Shown: one piece after another, positions 28,992 through 38,156 of the stretch | Layout of the letters: each line of letters begins with the position of its first letter | Position numbering within the stretch: position 1 is the first letter of the stretch | DNA from: Streptomyces actuosus | GTDB lineage: Bacteria; Actinomycetota; Actinomycetes; Streptomycetales; Streptomycetaceae | Direction: 5' to 3' | Assembly (NCBI RefSeq): GCF_016921115.1 | Contig: NZ_JAFFZS010000007.1 | Span: 124,001 to 188,000, forward strand | Length of the DNA: 64,000 nt | The notes under the pieces: generated by a model | What the model was told of the DNA's origin: nothing | Database searches by the model: none | Seen by the model: only the letters and a program-made list of their open reading frames with translations | Made by a program: the position numbers and the translations under genes

Positions 28992-30155
28992 ATGCGTCAT
29001 TTCGGGCACATCGCCCCTGAGGTGCGCCGCCGCCTCTTCCACCAGGAGCCCTGCTCCTTCACGGCCGACTCCCCGACCCGGCTGCTCTCCGCCGCCCTCG
29101 GCGCCACGCTGTACAGCCCGGCCACCCGGCCCCGGCTCGCCGACGACATCGTCAGGCAGGCCGCGAACGGCGTCGTCTCGATGGTGCTGTGCCTGGAGGA
29201 CTCCATCGACGACGCGGACGTCGTGCACGGCGAGGAGAACCTCGTCCGCCAGTTCGCCGACCTCGACGGCGCCGGCACCGCACTGCCACTGCTCTTCATC
29301 CGCGTCCGCACGCCCGAGCAGATCCCCGACCTCGTCGACCGCCTGGGCGCCGGGGTCCGGCACCTGTCCGGATTCGTGCTGCCGAAGTTCACCGAGGAGC
29401 GCGGCATCCCCTTCCTGGAGGCCCTCGCCACCGCCGAGGCCGCCTGCGGACGGCGCCTGTTCGCCATGCCGGTCCTGGAGTCGCCGGAGCTGCTGTACCG
29501 CGAGTCCCGCTTCGACACCCTGGAGGGTGTCTTCCGCGCCGTCGACAAGTACCGCGACCGGGTCCTCGCGCTCCGCCTCGGCGTCACCGACTTCTGCTCC
29601 TCCTACGGCCTGCGCAGAGCCCCCGACATGACGGCCTACGACGTCCAGATCGTCGCCTCCGTCATCGCCGACGTCGTCAACATGCTGGGCCGCGCCGACG
29701 GCACCGGCTTCACCGTGACCGGCCCGGTGTGGGAGTACTTCCGCGTCCCCGAGCGCCTGTTCAAGCCGATGCTGCGCACCAGCCCCTTCCTGGAGGGGCA
29801 GGCCGTCGAGCTCCGCGAGGCACTGATCGAGCACGCCATGGACGGACTGCTGCGGGAGATCTCCCTCGACCATGCCAACGGCCTGCTCGGCAAGACCTGC
29901 ATCCACCCCTCGCACGTCCCCGCGGTGCACGCGCTGTCCGTCGTCAGCCACGAGGAGTACAGCGACGCCGCCGACATCCTGCACCCCGAGCGCGGCGGCG
30001 GGGGAGTGCTCAGGTCGCAGTACACGAACAAGATGAACGAGGTGAAGCCGCACCGCGCCTGGGCGGAGCGGACCATGCTGCGTGCGGAGGTCTTCGGTGT
30101 CGCGCACGAGGACATCAGTTTCGTGGACCTGCTCGCCGCCGGGATACCCGACTGA
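28992..30155 (+). CDS. HpcH/HpaI aldolase / CitE-like lyase of the Ter biosynthetic module
   Basis: 387 residues with GGGGGAGAG before the ATG. TIM-barrel of the citrate lyase beta/HpcH family: SMVLCLEDSIDD (about 63-74, metal-binding acid), IRVRTPEQIPDL, MPVLESPELLY (a conserved Glu) and GVTDFCSSYGL. The likely chemistry is retro-aldol or Claisen cleavage of a CoA-like or sugar-acid substrate. Homologues are part of a Ter-linked enzymatic operon (lyase, phosphoribosyltransferases, HAD) proposed to make an unknown nucleotide-derived compound. The next gene starts 15 bases downstream. Confidence 0.85.
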   Translation: MRHFGHIAPEVRRRLFHQEPCSFTADSPTRLLSAALGATLYSPATRPRLADDIVRQAANGVVSMVLCLEDSIDDADVVHGEENLVRQFADLDGAGTALPLLFIRVRTPEQIPDLVDRLGAGVRHLSGFVLPKFTEERGIPFLEALATAEAACGRRLFAMPVLESPELLYRESRFDTLEGVFRAVDKYRDRVLALRLGVTDFCSSYGLRRAPDMTAYDVQIVASVIADVVNMLGRADGTGFTVTGPVWEYFRVPERLFKPMLRTSPFLEGQAVELREALIEHAMDGLLREISLDHANGLLGKTCIHPSHVPAVHALSVVSHEEYSDAADILHPERGGGGVLRSQYTNKMNEVKPHRAWAERTMLRAEVFGVAHEDISFVDLLAAGIPD

Positions 30156-30170
30156 ACACGACAAGGGATC

Positions 30171-32681
30171 ATGAACAAAGCAGAGAACAACGGGGTCTGG
30201 TCCGGCAGCTGGGTCGCCGAGCGGCTCGGGGTCGAGCTCGTCGGCGACGCCCGGCTGACCGGACTGCTGGGCCTCGCACTGCGCCGCAACCCCAAGCGGG
30301 CCCATCTGCTCGTGTCGAACGTCCTCGGCAAGCACGTCCCGCAGTCCCCCTCCGTCGTCTACGGCCACGGCCTCGCCCTCGGCCGCCGGGTGCGTGACCT
30401 GCTCGGCGCGGACGAATCGGACCGCGCCGTCGTCCTCGGCTACGCGGAGACCGCCACCGGCCTCGGCCACGCCGTCGCCGACGGCCTCGCCACCGCCCCC
30501 TACCTGCACTCCACCCGCCGTCCCGTCCCCGGTGTCGATCCGGCCGGCGGCTTCGAGGAGTCCCACTCGCACGCCACCTCCCACCTGCTGCTGCCCGAGG
30601 ACGCGGCCCTGCTCGCCGGCGACGGACCGCTCGTCCTCGTCGACGACGAGTTCTCCACCGGCAACACGGTCCTCAACACCGTCCGCGACCTGCACGCCCG
30701 CTACCCGCGCGGCCGGTACGTGGTCGTCGCCCTCGTCGACATGCGCTCGGCCGCCGACGCGGCCCGCCTGGAGGACTTCGCCCGGGAGCTCGGCGCCCGC
30801 GTCGACCTGGTGGCGGCGGCCTCGGGCACCGTACGACTGCCGGAGGGGGTGCTGGAGCAGGGACGACGGCTGGTCGCCGCCCACGAGAGCGGCCCCGCGG
30901 GGCCGCAGGCCTTCGACGGCCCCGAGGACCCGCACCCGGCCGGCGGGGACGCGTCGGGGCGGCCCCGCGGCCACGTGGCACGGGTGGACCTGCACTGGCC
31001 GCACGGCCTGCCCGACGGAGGCCGGCACGGCTTCACCCCGCGCCACCGGGCACGCCTGGAGAGCGCGCTGCCCGCGATGGCCGCGCGCCTGGCCGAGGCG
31101 CTGCCGAAGGGCGCACGCCGGGTCCACGTCCTCGGCTGCGAGGAGCTGATGTACGCGCCGCTCAGGCTCGCGCGCGAGCTGGAGCAGATCACCTGCACCG
31201 AGGTCCGCTACTCCACCACCACCCGCTCACCCGTCCTCGCCGTCGACGACCCCGGCTACGCGATCCGCAGCCGCCTGGTCTTCCCCGCCCACGACACCCC
31301 CGCCGACGGCCCCGGAGACCGCTACGCCTACAACGTGGCCGGCGCCGGCTTCGACGCGGTGGTCGCCGTCGTCGACTCCGCCGCGGACACCCCGCACCTG
31401 CACGCCCCCGGCGGCCTCCTCGACCGGCTCGCCGCCCACATCCCGCACGTCGTGCTCGCGGTCGTGCCGTCGTACGTCCCGGGGCCGCCGCGCCCCGCCG
31501 CACCTTCCGGAACAGGAACCACCATGCTGCCCGAGCCCCTGCGCGGCCCCGCCTTCTCCTCGTACGCGCCCGAGGAGGTCGGCTGGCTGCTCCAGGACCT
31601 CTCGGACGTGACGCTGGAGGCGCCGACCGAGGAGCGCGAGGAGGCCATCCAGAGCGGCGGCGCCCACTACGCCGAGTCGCTGCCGGTGGAGTACCAGCCG
31701 AGCGAGCAGTACCAGGAGCTGTTCCGCACCGCCCTGGAGGCCTCCGCGAGCCGCCTCGCCCACGCCGTCGGCGTCGTCACCGACACCGTCGTCGCCGAAC
31801 GCTCCCCCCGGCCGGTCCTGGTCTCCCTGGCCCGCGCCGGCACCCCCGTCGGCGTCCTGATGCGCCGGTGGGCACGGCACCGCCACGGCCTCGACCTGCC
31901 GCACTACGCCGTCTCCATCGTGCGCGGCAGGGGCATCGACGCCAACGCGCTGCGCTGGCTGGCCGCCCACCACGACCCCGCCGACGTCGTCTTCGTCGAC
32001 GGCTGGACCGGCAAGGGCGCCATCACCCGCGAACTCGCCGACGCCCTTGCCGAGTTCGCGGCCGGCGACGGCACCACCGGCTTCGATCCGGAGATCGCGG
32101 TCCTCGCCGACCCGGGCTCCTGCGTGCGCACCTACGGCACCCGGGAGGACTTCCTCATCCCCTCCGCCTGCCTCAACTCCACCGTCTCCGGCCTGATCTC
32201 CCGCACCGTGCTCCGCACCGACCTGGTCGGCCCGCACGACTTCCACGGCGCCAAGTTCTACCGCGAACTCGCCGACGCCGACGTCTCCGCGGCCTTCCTC
32301 GACGCCGTCTGCGCCCGCTTCCCCGAGGTCGCCGACAGCGTGGACGCCGCGGTCAAGGAACTCCGGGCCGGTGACCGCACCCCCACCTGGGAGGGCTGGG
32401 CCGCCGTCGAGCGGATCAGCGAGGAGTACGGCATCCACGACGTCAACCTCATCAAGCCCGGAGTCGGTGAGACCACCCGCGTCCTGCTGCGCCGCGTGCC
32501 ATGGAAGATCCTGGCCCGTGCCGGGGCGGGCGCCGACCTGGACCACGTCCGGCTGCTCGCCGAGCAGCGCGGCGTCCCCGTCGAGGAGGTCGCCGGCCTG
32601 CCGTACACCTGCGTCGGCCTGATCCACCCCCGGTTCACGCGCGGCGCGACCGGTGCGGACGGCAGGGCGGTGAACGTCTGA
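30171..32681 (+). CDS. Four-domain fusion: PRTase-like, TRSP, StiP-type PRTase-like and PELOTA RNA-binding
   Basis: 836 residues. Order: an orotate-PRTase-like domain (about 15-245) with a PRPP loop LVLVDDEFSTGNT at 154-166; a TRSP domain (about 290-470) with its name-giving TTRSPVLAVDDPGY at 350-363; a second PRTase-like StiP domain (about 505-735) with the altered loop VDGWTGKGA at 609-617; and a PELOTA RNA-binding-like end (about 743-830; NLIKPGVGETTRVLLRRVPW). In many bacteria these domains occur as two neighbouring proteins of Ter operons; here they are one chain. Proposed role is synthesis of a nucleoside-like product, possibly acting on RNA or translation. Its TGA overlaps the next ATG by one base. 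Confidence 0.85.
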   Translation: MNKAENNGVWSGSWVAERLGVELVGDARLTGLLGLALRRNPKRAHLLVSNVLGKHVPQSPSVVYGHGLALGRRVRDLLGADESDRAVVLGYAETATGLGHAVADGLATAPYLHSTRRPVPGVDPAGGFEESHSHATSHLLLPEDAALLAGDGPLVLVDDEFSTGNTVLNTVRDLHARYPRGRYVVVALVDMRSAADAARLEDFARELGARVDLVAAASGTVRLPEGVLEQGRRLVAAHESGPAGPQAFDGPEDPHPAGGDASGRPRGHVARVDLHWPHGLPDGGRHGFTPRHRARLESALPAMAARLAEALPKGARRVHVLGCEELMYAPLRLARELEQITCTEVRYSTTTRSPVLAVDDPGYAIRSRLVFPAHDTPADGPGDRYAYNVAGAGFDAVVAVVDSAADTPHLHAPGGLLDRLAAHIPHVVLAVVPSYVPGPPRPAAPSGTGTTMLPEPLRGPAFSSYAPEEVGWLLQDLSDVTLEAPTEEREEAIQSGGAHYAESLPVEYQPSEQYQELFRTALEASASRLAHAVGVVTDTVVAERSPRPVLVSLARAGTPVGVLMRRWARHRHGLDLPHYAVSIVRGRGIDANALRWLAAHHDPADVVFVDGWTGKGAITRELADALAEFAAGDGTTGFDPEIAVLADPGSCVRTYGTREDFLIPSACLNSTVSGLISRTVLRTDLVGPHDFHGAKFYRELADADVSAAFLDAVCARFPEVADSVDAAVKELRAGDRTPTWEGWAAVERISEEYGIHDVNLIKPGVGETTRVLLRRVPWKILARAGAGADLDHVRLLAEQRGVPVEEVAGLPYTCVGLIHPRFTRGATGADGRAVNV

Positions 32682-33493
32682 TGCCGGTGCTGGTGGCGAG
32701 CGACCTCGACCGTACGCTGATCTACTCCGCGGCGGCCCTGGCCCTGACCATGCCGGACGCGCGGGCCCCGCGGCTGCTGTGCGTCGAGGTCCACGAGAGC
32801 AGACCGCTGTCGTTCATGACGGAGACGTCGGCACAGCTGCTGACGGATCTCATCGACACCGCGGTGTTCGTCCCGACCACGACCCGTACCCGCAAGCAGT
32901 ACCTGCGCATCAACCTGCCGGGCCCGGCGCCCACGTACGCGATCTGCGCCAACGGCGGCCATCTGCTGGTCGACGGGGTCTCGGACGGCGACTGGCACGC
33001 GACGGTCACCGCCCGGCTGGCCGCCGAGTGCGCGCCGCTGGCCGAGGTGCGGCACCACCTGACGACCACGGCCGACCCGGCGTGGGTGCGCAAGCACCGC
33101 GTCGCCGAGGACCTCTTCGCCTACCTGGTCGTCGAGCGCGAACTGCTGCCCGAGGAATGGGTGAAGGAACTCGGCGCCTGGGCGGAGCCCCGCGGCTGGA
33201 CCGTGTCCCTCCAGGGCCGCAAGATCTACGCCGTACCGAAGCCGCTGACGAAGAGCGCCGCCGTGCGCGAGGTCGCCCGCCGCACGGGCGCCGACCTGAC
33301 ACTGGCGGCCGGCGACTCCCTCCTCGACGCCGACCTGCTCCTGGCCGCCGACCGGGGCTGGCGCCCCGGCCACGGCGAACTCGCCGACGCGGGCTGGACG
33401 GCACCGCGGATCACCACCCTGCCGGAGCGGGGCGTACTGGCGGGGGAGCGCATCCTCAGGGAGTTCCTGAGGGCCTCCCGCCCGCAGGGGTAG
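32681..33493 (+). CDS. HAD-superfamily phosphatase of the Ter module
   Basis: 270 residues; ATG 32681 shares a base with the preceding TGA (TGATG), so translation is coupled. HAD motifs: DLDRTLI (residues 8-14, nucleophile Asp8), a TTTRTRKQYLRINL segment, a lysine in LTKSAAV and GDSLLDADLL (motif IV). A Cof-like cap lies between them. Predicted to remove phosphate from the product of the upstream lyase/PRTase enzymes. Part of the Ter enzymatic operon. Confidence 0.87.
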   Translation: MPVLVASDLDRTLIYSAAALALTMPDARAPRLLCVEVHESRPLSFMTETSAQLLTDLIDTAVFVPTTTRTRKQYLRINLPGPAPTYAICANGGHLLVDGVSDGDWHATVTARLAAECAPLAEVRHHLTTTADPAWVRKHRVAEDLFAYLVVERELLPEEWVKELGAWAEPRGWTVSLQGRKIYAVPKPLTKSAAVREVARRTGADLTLAAGDSLLDADLLLAADRGWRPGHGELADAGWTAPRITTLPERGVLAGERILREFLRASRPQG

Positions 33494-33552
33494 ACCGCCC
33501 CCGGGCCGGGGGGCGGGCGGCAGGCGCCCGGCCCCCGCGGGCCGTCCCGGCG

Positions 33553-33774
33553 TCAGCCGCAGCAGCCGCCTCCGCAGCAGCCGCCCCCGCCGCCGGTCCC
33601 GGGCGCCGGGGCGGCGGACGCGGCCGCCGTGCCGCCGACGGCCACCGTCGACAGCAGCTTCACCGTGTCGTCGTGCCCGGCGGGGCAGCTCGCGGGGGCG
33701 GAGGACTCCGCCATCGGACGGCTCATCTCGAAGGTGTCGCCGCAGGTACGGCAGCGGTACTCATAGCGAGGCAT
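33553..33774 (-). CDS. FmdB-type zinc-ribbon protein with Cys/Gly tail
   Basis: 73 residues from ATG 33774 (MPRYEYRCRTCGDTFE); a GTG two codons earlier is possible. Rubredoxin-like FmdB ribbon with CRTCG and CPAGH as ligands, followed by an Ala-rich linker and a C-terminal GGGGGCCGGGCCG. The last four cysteines in two CC pairs are an unusual extra metal-binding or disulfide end. FmdB proteins are putative small regulators; function unknown. Confidence 0.82.
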   Translation of the reverse strand: MPRYEYRCRTCGDTFEMSRPMAESSAPASCPAGHDDTVKLLSTVAVGGTAAASAAPAPGTGGGGGCCGGGCCG

Positions 33775-33812
33775 GCGCACAGGTTAACCGGGTGCGGCCC
33801 GCGCGCGGCAGC

Positions 33813-35192
33813 TCAGTGGGCGGCGCCCGTGCCCCGGTCCTGGCGGATCTGCCCGACCACCCGCGCCACCGTCTCCCTCACCGCCTCCGTCTCGGTGAGG
33901 AAGTGCCAGTAGTCGGGATGCCGCCCGCTCTCCAGTGTGGCGACGGCACGGTCCAGCCGGGCCACCGACTCGTCCAGTGGACGCGCATGCCGCGGATCCG
34001 GCGTCGTCCGCCCCGCCATGGCCAGCCGCTGTGCGTCCCGGATCGCGAACCGGGTCCGCTCGATCTCCTGCTGCGGATCCCGCTGCACCGCGTTGAGCCT
34101 GTTCAGCCGGTCTCCGGCGGCGGACACGGCCTCGTCGGTGGTGTTCAGCAGGGCCCGCACCGTGGACAGCAGCGCCGTCGCGTCCGGCCACCGCTGCTCC
34201 TCGCGGGCGGCCCGCGCCTCCGCCAGCTTCCGCTCGGCCTGCCGCACATTCTCCGCGGCCAGCTCGGGCACCCGCTGCAGATCCTGCCAGCACGCGGCCG
34301 CGAACCGCCGCCGCAGCTCGCTGAGGACGGGCTCGACCTGCCCGGCGCGGGTCGTCAGCGCCTGCGCGCGGGTGCGCAGCGACACCAGCCGGTGGTCGAT
34401 CTCGGCGGCCTGCTCCGGCAGCCGCCCGGCCTCCACCCGGATGGCCTCGGCCTCCCGCGCCACCCGTTCGGCCCGCTCCAGCGTCGGTGTGACGCCGTGC
34501 TGCCCCGCGCCCTGGTTGAGCCGGGTCAGCTCGGGCGACAGCGCGGCGAGCCGGGCCGCGAGGTCGTCGGCCCGCAGCCCCGACTGCCGTGCGGCGTCGA
34601 GGGCGTCGGACGCGGCGAGCAGCCCCTGCCGGGCCCGCTCCACGGCGGGGGCCACGCGGGCGAGCTGCGTCTCGGCCTTCCCGAGCAGCGGGCCGAGCCC
34701 GCCGGCGAAACGGTCCAGCTCCCCCTTGACCCGCTCCAGTTCGTCCTTGGCCCGGGTCAGGTCGGTCCGCGCCCGGGCGGCGGCCGAGGCTTCCAGGTCG
34801 TCCCGGTCGAGGTCGTGCGCGTCCACGGCGGAGATGTACTGGTGGCTGACCTCGTCGATACGCCGCCCGAGCGCCTCGAAATCGGCGACGGCGCGGCGGG
34901 CGGGGGGCGAGTTGTCGACGGCGGTGATCGTCTCCACCGAGATCCGCAGATCCCGCTGGGCGGTGTCCAGCTCGTAGAAGGCGGCCGCCGCGGCGTCCTT
35001 CGCGGCCTGCGCCTCCGCCCGCTGGCTCTCCGCGCGTCCGCCGAACCAGCGCCGGGTGCCGCCGCCCGCGAACGCGGCGGGAAGCGCGAGGGCGGCCACG
35101 AGCGGCAGCCCCATCAGGACGAGCGCGTCCCGCGCGGCGCGCGCGTACGGCATCGACGGCGACGAGTACGGCTGCGATGGTGTCGCCGTCAC
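33813..35192 (-). CDS. Coiled-coil membrane-anchored protein
   Basis: 459 residues from GTG 35192 with GGGAGAGG upstream. A single membrane segment (about residues 22-43) follows a short N-terminus, so most of the chain lies on one side of the membrane. The rest is almost entirely helical with Ala/Arg/Glu/Leu heptads (for example QRAEAQAAKDAAAAAFYELD and ARREEQRWPDATALLSTVRA-like stretches), typical of an extended coiled coil. No enzymatic motif. Conserved among Streptomyces but of unknown function; a scaffold role is possible. Confidence 0.75.
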   Translation of the reverse strand: MTATPSQPYSSPSMPYARAARDALVLMGLPLVAALALPAAFAGGGTRRWFGGRAESQRAEAQAAKDAAAAAFYELDTAQRDLRISVETITAVDNSPPARRAVADFEALGRRIDEVSHQYISAVDAHDLDRDDLEASAAARARTDLTRAKDELERVKGELDRFAGGLGPLLGKAETQLARVAPAVERARQGLLAASDALDAARQSGLRADDLAARLAALSPELTRLNQGAGQHGVTPTLERAERVAREAEAIRVEAGRLPEQAAEIDHRLVSLRTRAQALTTRAGQVEPVLSELRRRFAAACWQDLQRVPELAAENVRQAERKLAEARAAREEQRWPDATALLSTVRALLNTTDEAVSAAGDRLNRLNAVQRDPQQEIERTRFAIRDAQRLAMAGRTTPDPRHARPLDESVARLDRAVATLESGRHPDYWHFLTETEAVRETVARVVGQIRQDRGTGAAH

Positions 35193-35266
35193 ATCCCTCT
35201 CCCGTGCAGTGTTCGGCCCGGCCAGGTGTCATTCTCCCACCGGTTGAAGACGAACACACGGGCCGT

Positions 35267-36037
35267 TCAGTTCGCCGTGCGCACGGTGATTCCGCCGTCG
35301 CCGGTGCGCACGGACACCCGGTGCGGGCTGGAGTCGTCCCGCGGCACGGACACCCGCACGCGGCCGTCGCCGCTCGACGCGGACACCCGGTAGGTGGCGC
35401 GGGGCACGGAGAGCGTCACCGACCCGTCCCCGCTGACGGCCTCCACCCGGTCCGGTACGGCACTCAGCTCCACCCGTACCGAACCGTCCCCGGTGTGCGT
35501 GCTGACGTCCCGCGAGGCGACCTCGGCGTGCACCGATCCGTCGCCGGTGCGCAGCGTCAGCGGACCACTGGTGTCGGTGACGTGCACGGAACCGTCGCCG
35601 GTGCGGATGCTGAGCGCGTCCCGGAACCCGCGCGCCCGCACGCTGCCGTCCCCGTCCTCCACGGTGACGGCGACGCCGCGGGGCACCTCGATCCGGTGCC
35701 GGGCGGCGCAGTCGGCGACGAACCCGGAGCAGTGCACCCGCAGCACCAGCCGGTCGTCCTTCAGGGACCAGGACACCTTCGGCCCCGACCCGACCAGCAC
35801 CGACCCCGCGAACCAGCGGGTCACGCGCACCTGCCCCGCCGCGTTCCCGCCCGCGGCGACGATCTCCAGCGCCGAGTCGTCGGAGTCGACGGTGAGGGTG
35901 CTGCCCTGCAGGGCGAAGGTCCGGTGGTCGGGGTCCTTGTCGTCGCCGGGGGAGGCCCCGCAGCCGGTGGCCCCTGCGGCGAGCACGGCGGCCAGGGCGG
36001 CGACGGCGACGGCGCGGGCGGAAAAGGAACGGGCCAT
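35267..36037 (-). CDS. DUF4097 beta-repeat lipoprotein
   Basis: 256 residues from ATG 36037 with GGGGGAGA ahead. Signal peptide and lipobox-like LAAGATGC give a predicted extracytoplasmic lipoprotein. The body is a right-handed beta-solenoid: seven successive [TS]GDGS-like turns (EDGDGSV, RTGDGSV twice, HTGDGSV, VSGDGSV, SSGDGRV, RTGDGGI) about 20-22 residues apart. DUF4097 proteins are surface or periplasmic adhesin-like factors of unknown ligand. Two cysteines outside the lipobox (CSGFVADC) may form a disulfide. Confidence 0.87.
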   Translation of the reverse strand: MARSFSARAVAVAALAAVLAAGATGCGASPGDDKDPDHRTFALQGSTLTVDSDDSALEIVAAGGNAAGQVRVTRWFAGSVLVGSGPKVSWSLKDDRLVLRVHCSGFVADCAARHRIEVPRGVAVTVEDGDGSVRARGFRDALSIRTGDGSVHVTDTSGPLTLRTGDGSVHAEVASRDVSTHTGDGSVRVELSAVPDRVEAVSGDGSVTLSVPRATYRVSASSGDGRVRVSVPRDDSSPHRVSVRTGDGGITVRTAN

Positions 36038-36203
36038 GACGATGATCTCCCCCTGGGCTGCGCACTCCTGCGGTGGTGCGTCTCCCCTCGACGTTAGGGA
36101 CCGCGGCACGGTCCCGGGATCCGACGGACCACCTGATCCGCCCGGGGGTTATCCCCCCTGCCGTCTGCCGTCCGGGGTTTGCGGAGGACCGCCCCCGGCA
36201 ATG

Positions 36204-36209
36204 TAGGCT
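36204..36209 (+). promoter_or_regulatory. -10 element of the tRNA-Val promoter
   Basis: TAGGCT ends 14 bases before the tRNA start. A TTGCGG at 36179-36184 is a possible -35 (19-bp spacer). Fits a start a few bases upstream of the mature 5' end. Confidence 0.5.
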
Positions 36210-36223
36210 GTCGACTCGTTCTC

Positions 36224-36295
<72 letters not shown>

Positions 36296-36304
36296 CCCAG
36301 GACA

Positions 36305-36335
36305 GAGGCCCCCCGCGTTTTCCGCGGGGGGCCTC
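36305..36335 (+). terminator. Terminator of the tRNA gene
   Basis: GAGGCCCCCCGCG (36305-36317) pairs perfectly with CGCGGGGGGCCTC (36323-36335), a 13-bp stem with a TTTTC loop, 10 bases after the tRNA. The following 342 bases (36336-36677) hold no supported gene. Confidence 0.85.
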
Positions 36336-36677
36336 CGCAGATCATTCGGGGAATGCTCGGGAGCCGACTCCCGGCCGCCCTCACCTCGCCTCCGCGGCGC
36401 GGCAACTCCCCGTTCCCGGAACCCGGCCTCCTGCGTGAACCGGGCGACGCCCTTCACGGAGTACGCGCGGCCGAGGAGCGTGCCGTCGGTACAAGAGCGC
36501 CGACCGCCGTGGCGCGAGGCGGTGGGAACCTGGAGCCGGCTCCGCGAACGGACCTGCTGAGGGCGTTCGTGCCTCCGGTCGCCGGGCGGGCCTGACGTCT
36601 CCCTCTCGCCTTCGGCCGTCAGGGGTGTCTTCGCCGTGCCCGGATGCCCTGCCCGCGGGATGTGGAACCGAACACCC

Positions 36678-37289
36678 ATGAGCAACATCAGCAGCACCCG
36701 TACCCTCGCCCGCCGTGCGGGCCTCGCCGCGGTCGCCGTGACCGCCGCCGCCCTGCTCGCCGCCTGCGGCAGCGGGCAGGAGGAGCGTGTCGCGGCGGCT
36801 CCCTCCGCGTCGGCCGCGCCCGCCGAGGCGGCGCACAACGCCCAGGACGTCGCCTTCGCGCAGGGCATGATCCCGCACCACCGCCAGGCGCTGCGGATGG
36901 CCGAGCTCGCCGCCGGGCGGGCCTCCTCCGCGCAGGTCCAGGACCTCGCGTCGCGCATCCGCGCGGGCCAGGACCCGGAGATCACGACCATGAGCGGCTG
37001 GTTGACCGTGTGGGGCGAGGACGTGCCGCAGGGCGCCTCGGCCATGCCGGGCATGCCCGGCATGATGGGCGGTCAGGACATGGCGAAGCTGGAGAAGGCT
37101 TCCGGCGAGGACTTCGACACCCAGTTCCTGAGCCTGATGATCGAGCACCACAAGGGTGCGGTGGACATGGCCAGGTCCGAGCAGGACCAGGGCCGTTACG
37201 GGCCCGCCAAGGTGCTGGCCGGAGCCGTCGTCAGCGCGCAGAACGCCGAGATCAAGGAGATGACGGGGCTCCTGGGCCGCCGTTCGTAG
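36678..37289 (+). CDS. DUF305 lipoprotein, CopM-like metal-binding
   Basis: 203 residues from ATG 36678. A twin-basic/hydrophobic signal and lipobox LLAAC place it outside the membrane. DUF305 is a four-helix ferritin-like fold; the two His-rich motifs MIPHHRQALRMAE (about 64-76) and MIEHHKGAVDMA (about 154-165) are both present. A Met-rich loop (SAMPGMPGMMGGQDM) between them may bind Cu(I), as in the cyanobacterial CopM. Likely periplasmic-side copper or other metal binding. The end overlaps a converging gene by 38 bases. Confidence 0.87.
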   Translation: MSNISSTRTLARRAGLAAVAVTAAALLAACGSGQEERVAAAPSASAAPAEAAHNAQDVAFAQGMIPHHRQALRMAELAAGRASSAQVQDLASRIRAGQDPEITTMSGWLTVWGEDVPQGASAMPGMPGMMGGQDMAKLEKASGEDFDTQFLSLMIEHHKGAVDMARSEQDQGRYGPAKVLAGAVVSAQNAEIKEMTGLLGRRS

Positions 37290-37644
37290 GCCGCTGGTCC
37301 GTGTCGTCGTCGCCGGGCGGGGTCCCGTGTGCGTGCTTGAGGCGCATGCGGGCTTCCACCCGGCTGTCGGCGGCGACCTCCGACCAGAAGCGGTGGGTGC
37401 TGACGAAGACCGCGAGTTCGTGTTCGCGGCGCCGGAGCTTCTCGACCTCGGCCTGCTCGTCCGGCGTCCAGCCGGGGGAGGCGGGACGTTCCACCTTGCG
37501 CCAGCCGTCGGTGTCGCTGAAGCCGTCCAGCGGCTCCACCGACCAGGGGAGCCGCTTCAGCAGGGCCGACAGCTCGGCCCGGACCTGATGCAGCTCCTCC
37601 TGGCCGGCCCGGAGATCACTGGGGAAGTCGTAGGTCGCAGCCAC
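37252..37644 (-). CDS. Conserved Streptomyces protein of unknown function
   Basis: 130 residues, GTG start. Sequence MAATYDFPSDLRAGQEELHQVRAE is helical and matches a short family seen mainly in Streptomyces (a YDFP start, LPWSVEP, SPGWTPDEQ and a helical ELAVF region). No membrane segment or known motif. Converges with and overlaps the DUF305 gene by 38 bases. No function can be assigned. Confidence 0.7.
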   Translation of the reverse strand: MAATYDFPSDLRAGQEELHQVRAELSALLKRLPWSVEPLDGFSDTDGWRKVERPASPGWTPDEQAEVEKLRRREHELAVFVSTHRFWSEVAADSRVEARMRLKHAHGTPPGDDDTDQRPTNGGPGAPSSP

Positions 37645-38156
37645 GCGCCAATGCTACGCCTGTTCGATTTTGCAAGGCGAGTCCGTTCCTCCGGTTCATG
37701 CGAACGAGTGAGCGAGCCGGGTCGTCCCCCTCTCCGGCGGCTCCCTGTGGCGGGTCCGCTCCGGAACGCCGGGACAGGGGTCGGCGCCGCCGCGAAGAAC
37801 CGCGGTACGGCGCGAGCGGCGGGTACTGCGGCAGCCCGGCGGTACAGCGGGGCGGGGCGGCGTCGGCCACCGGACGCCTGCACCTCTCGGACGGGCGGCC
37901 CCGGCGCGCGCCACAGGCGCGGCCCGCTCCGGCGGCATGCGGGGGATGCCGCCGGAACGCGGGGATGCCGGAACGCGGCCAGGGCGCCTCGGTTCGCGCC
38001 GCCGCACGCCACCCCACGGCGCGTCGCCCCGGCGCACCCCGCGGCGCCCCAGGTCGCCGACGCCCCCCGCTGCGCCGTCCGGCGGGAGCGGTCGCGGTCG
38101 GCGCCCTCAGCCGGGGAGCCGTGCGGGACGTCCCCGGCCGAGGGGCGTGCGGGATG
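37645..38156. other. 512-bp region without a supported gene
   Basis: Very GC-rich with no frame showing protein-like composition or a ribosome site. A short duplicated block GGGATGCCG...GGAACGCGG occurs at about 37941-37977, with unit length about 20 bp. It probably holds the promoter of the converging/diverging neighbours; no specific element is seen. Confidence 0.5.
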
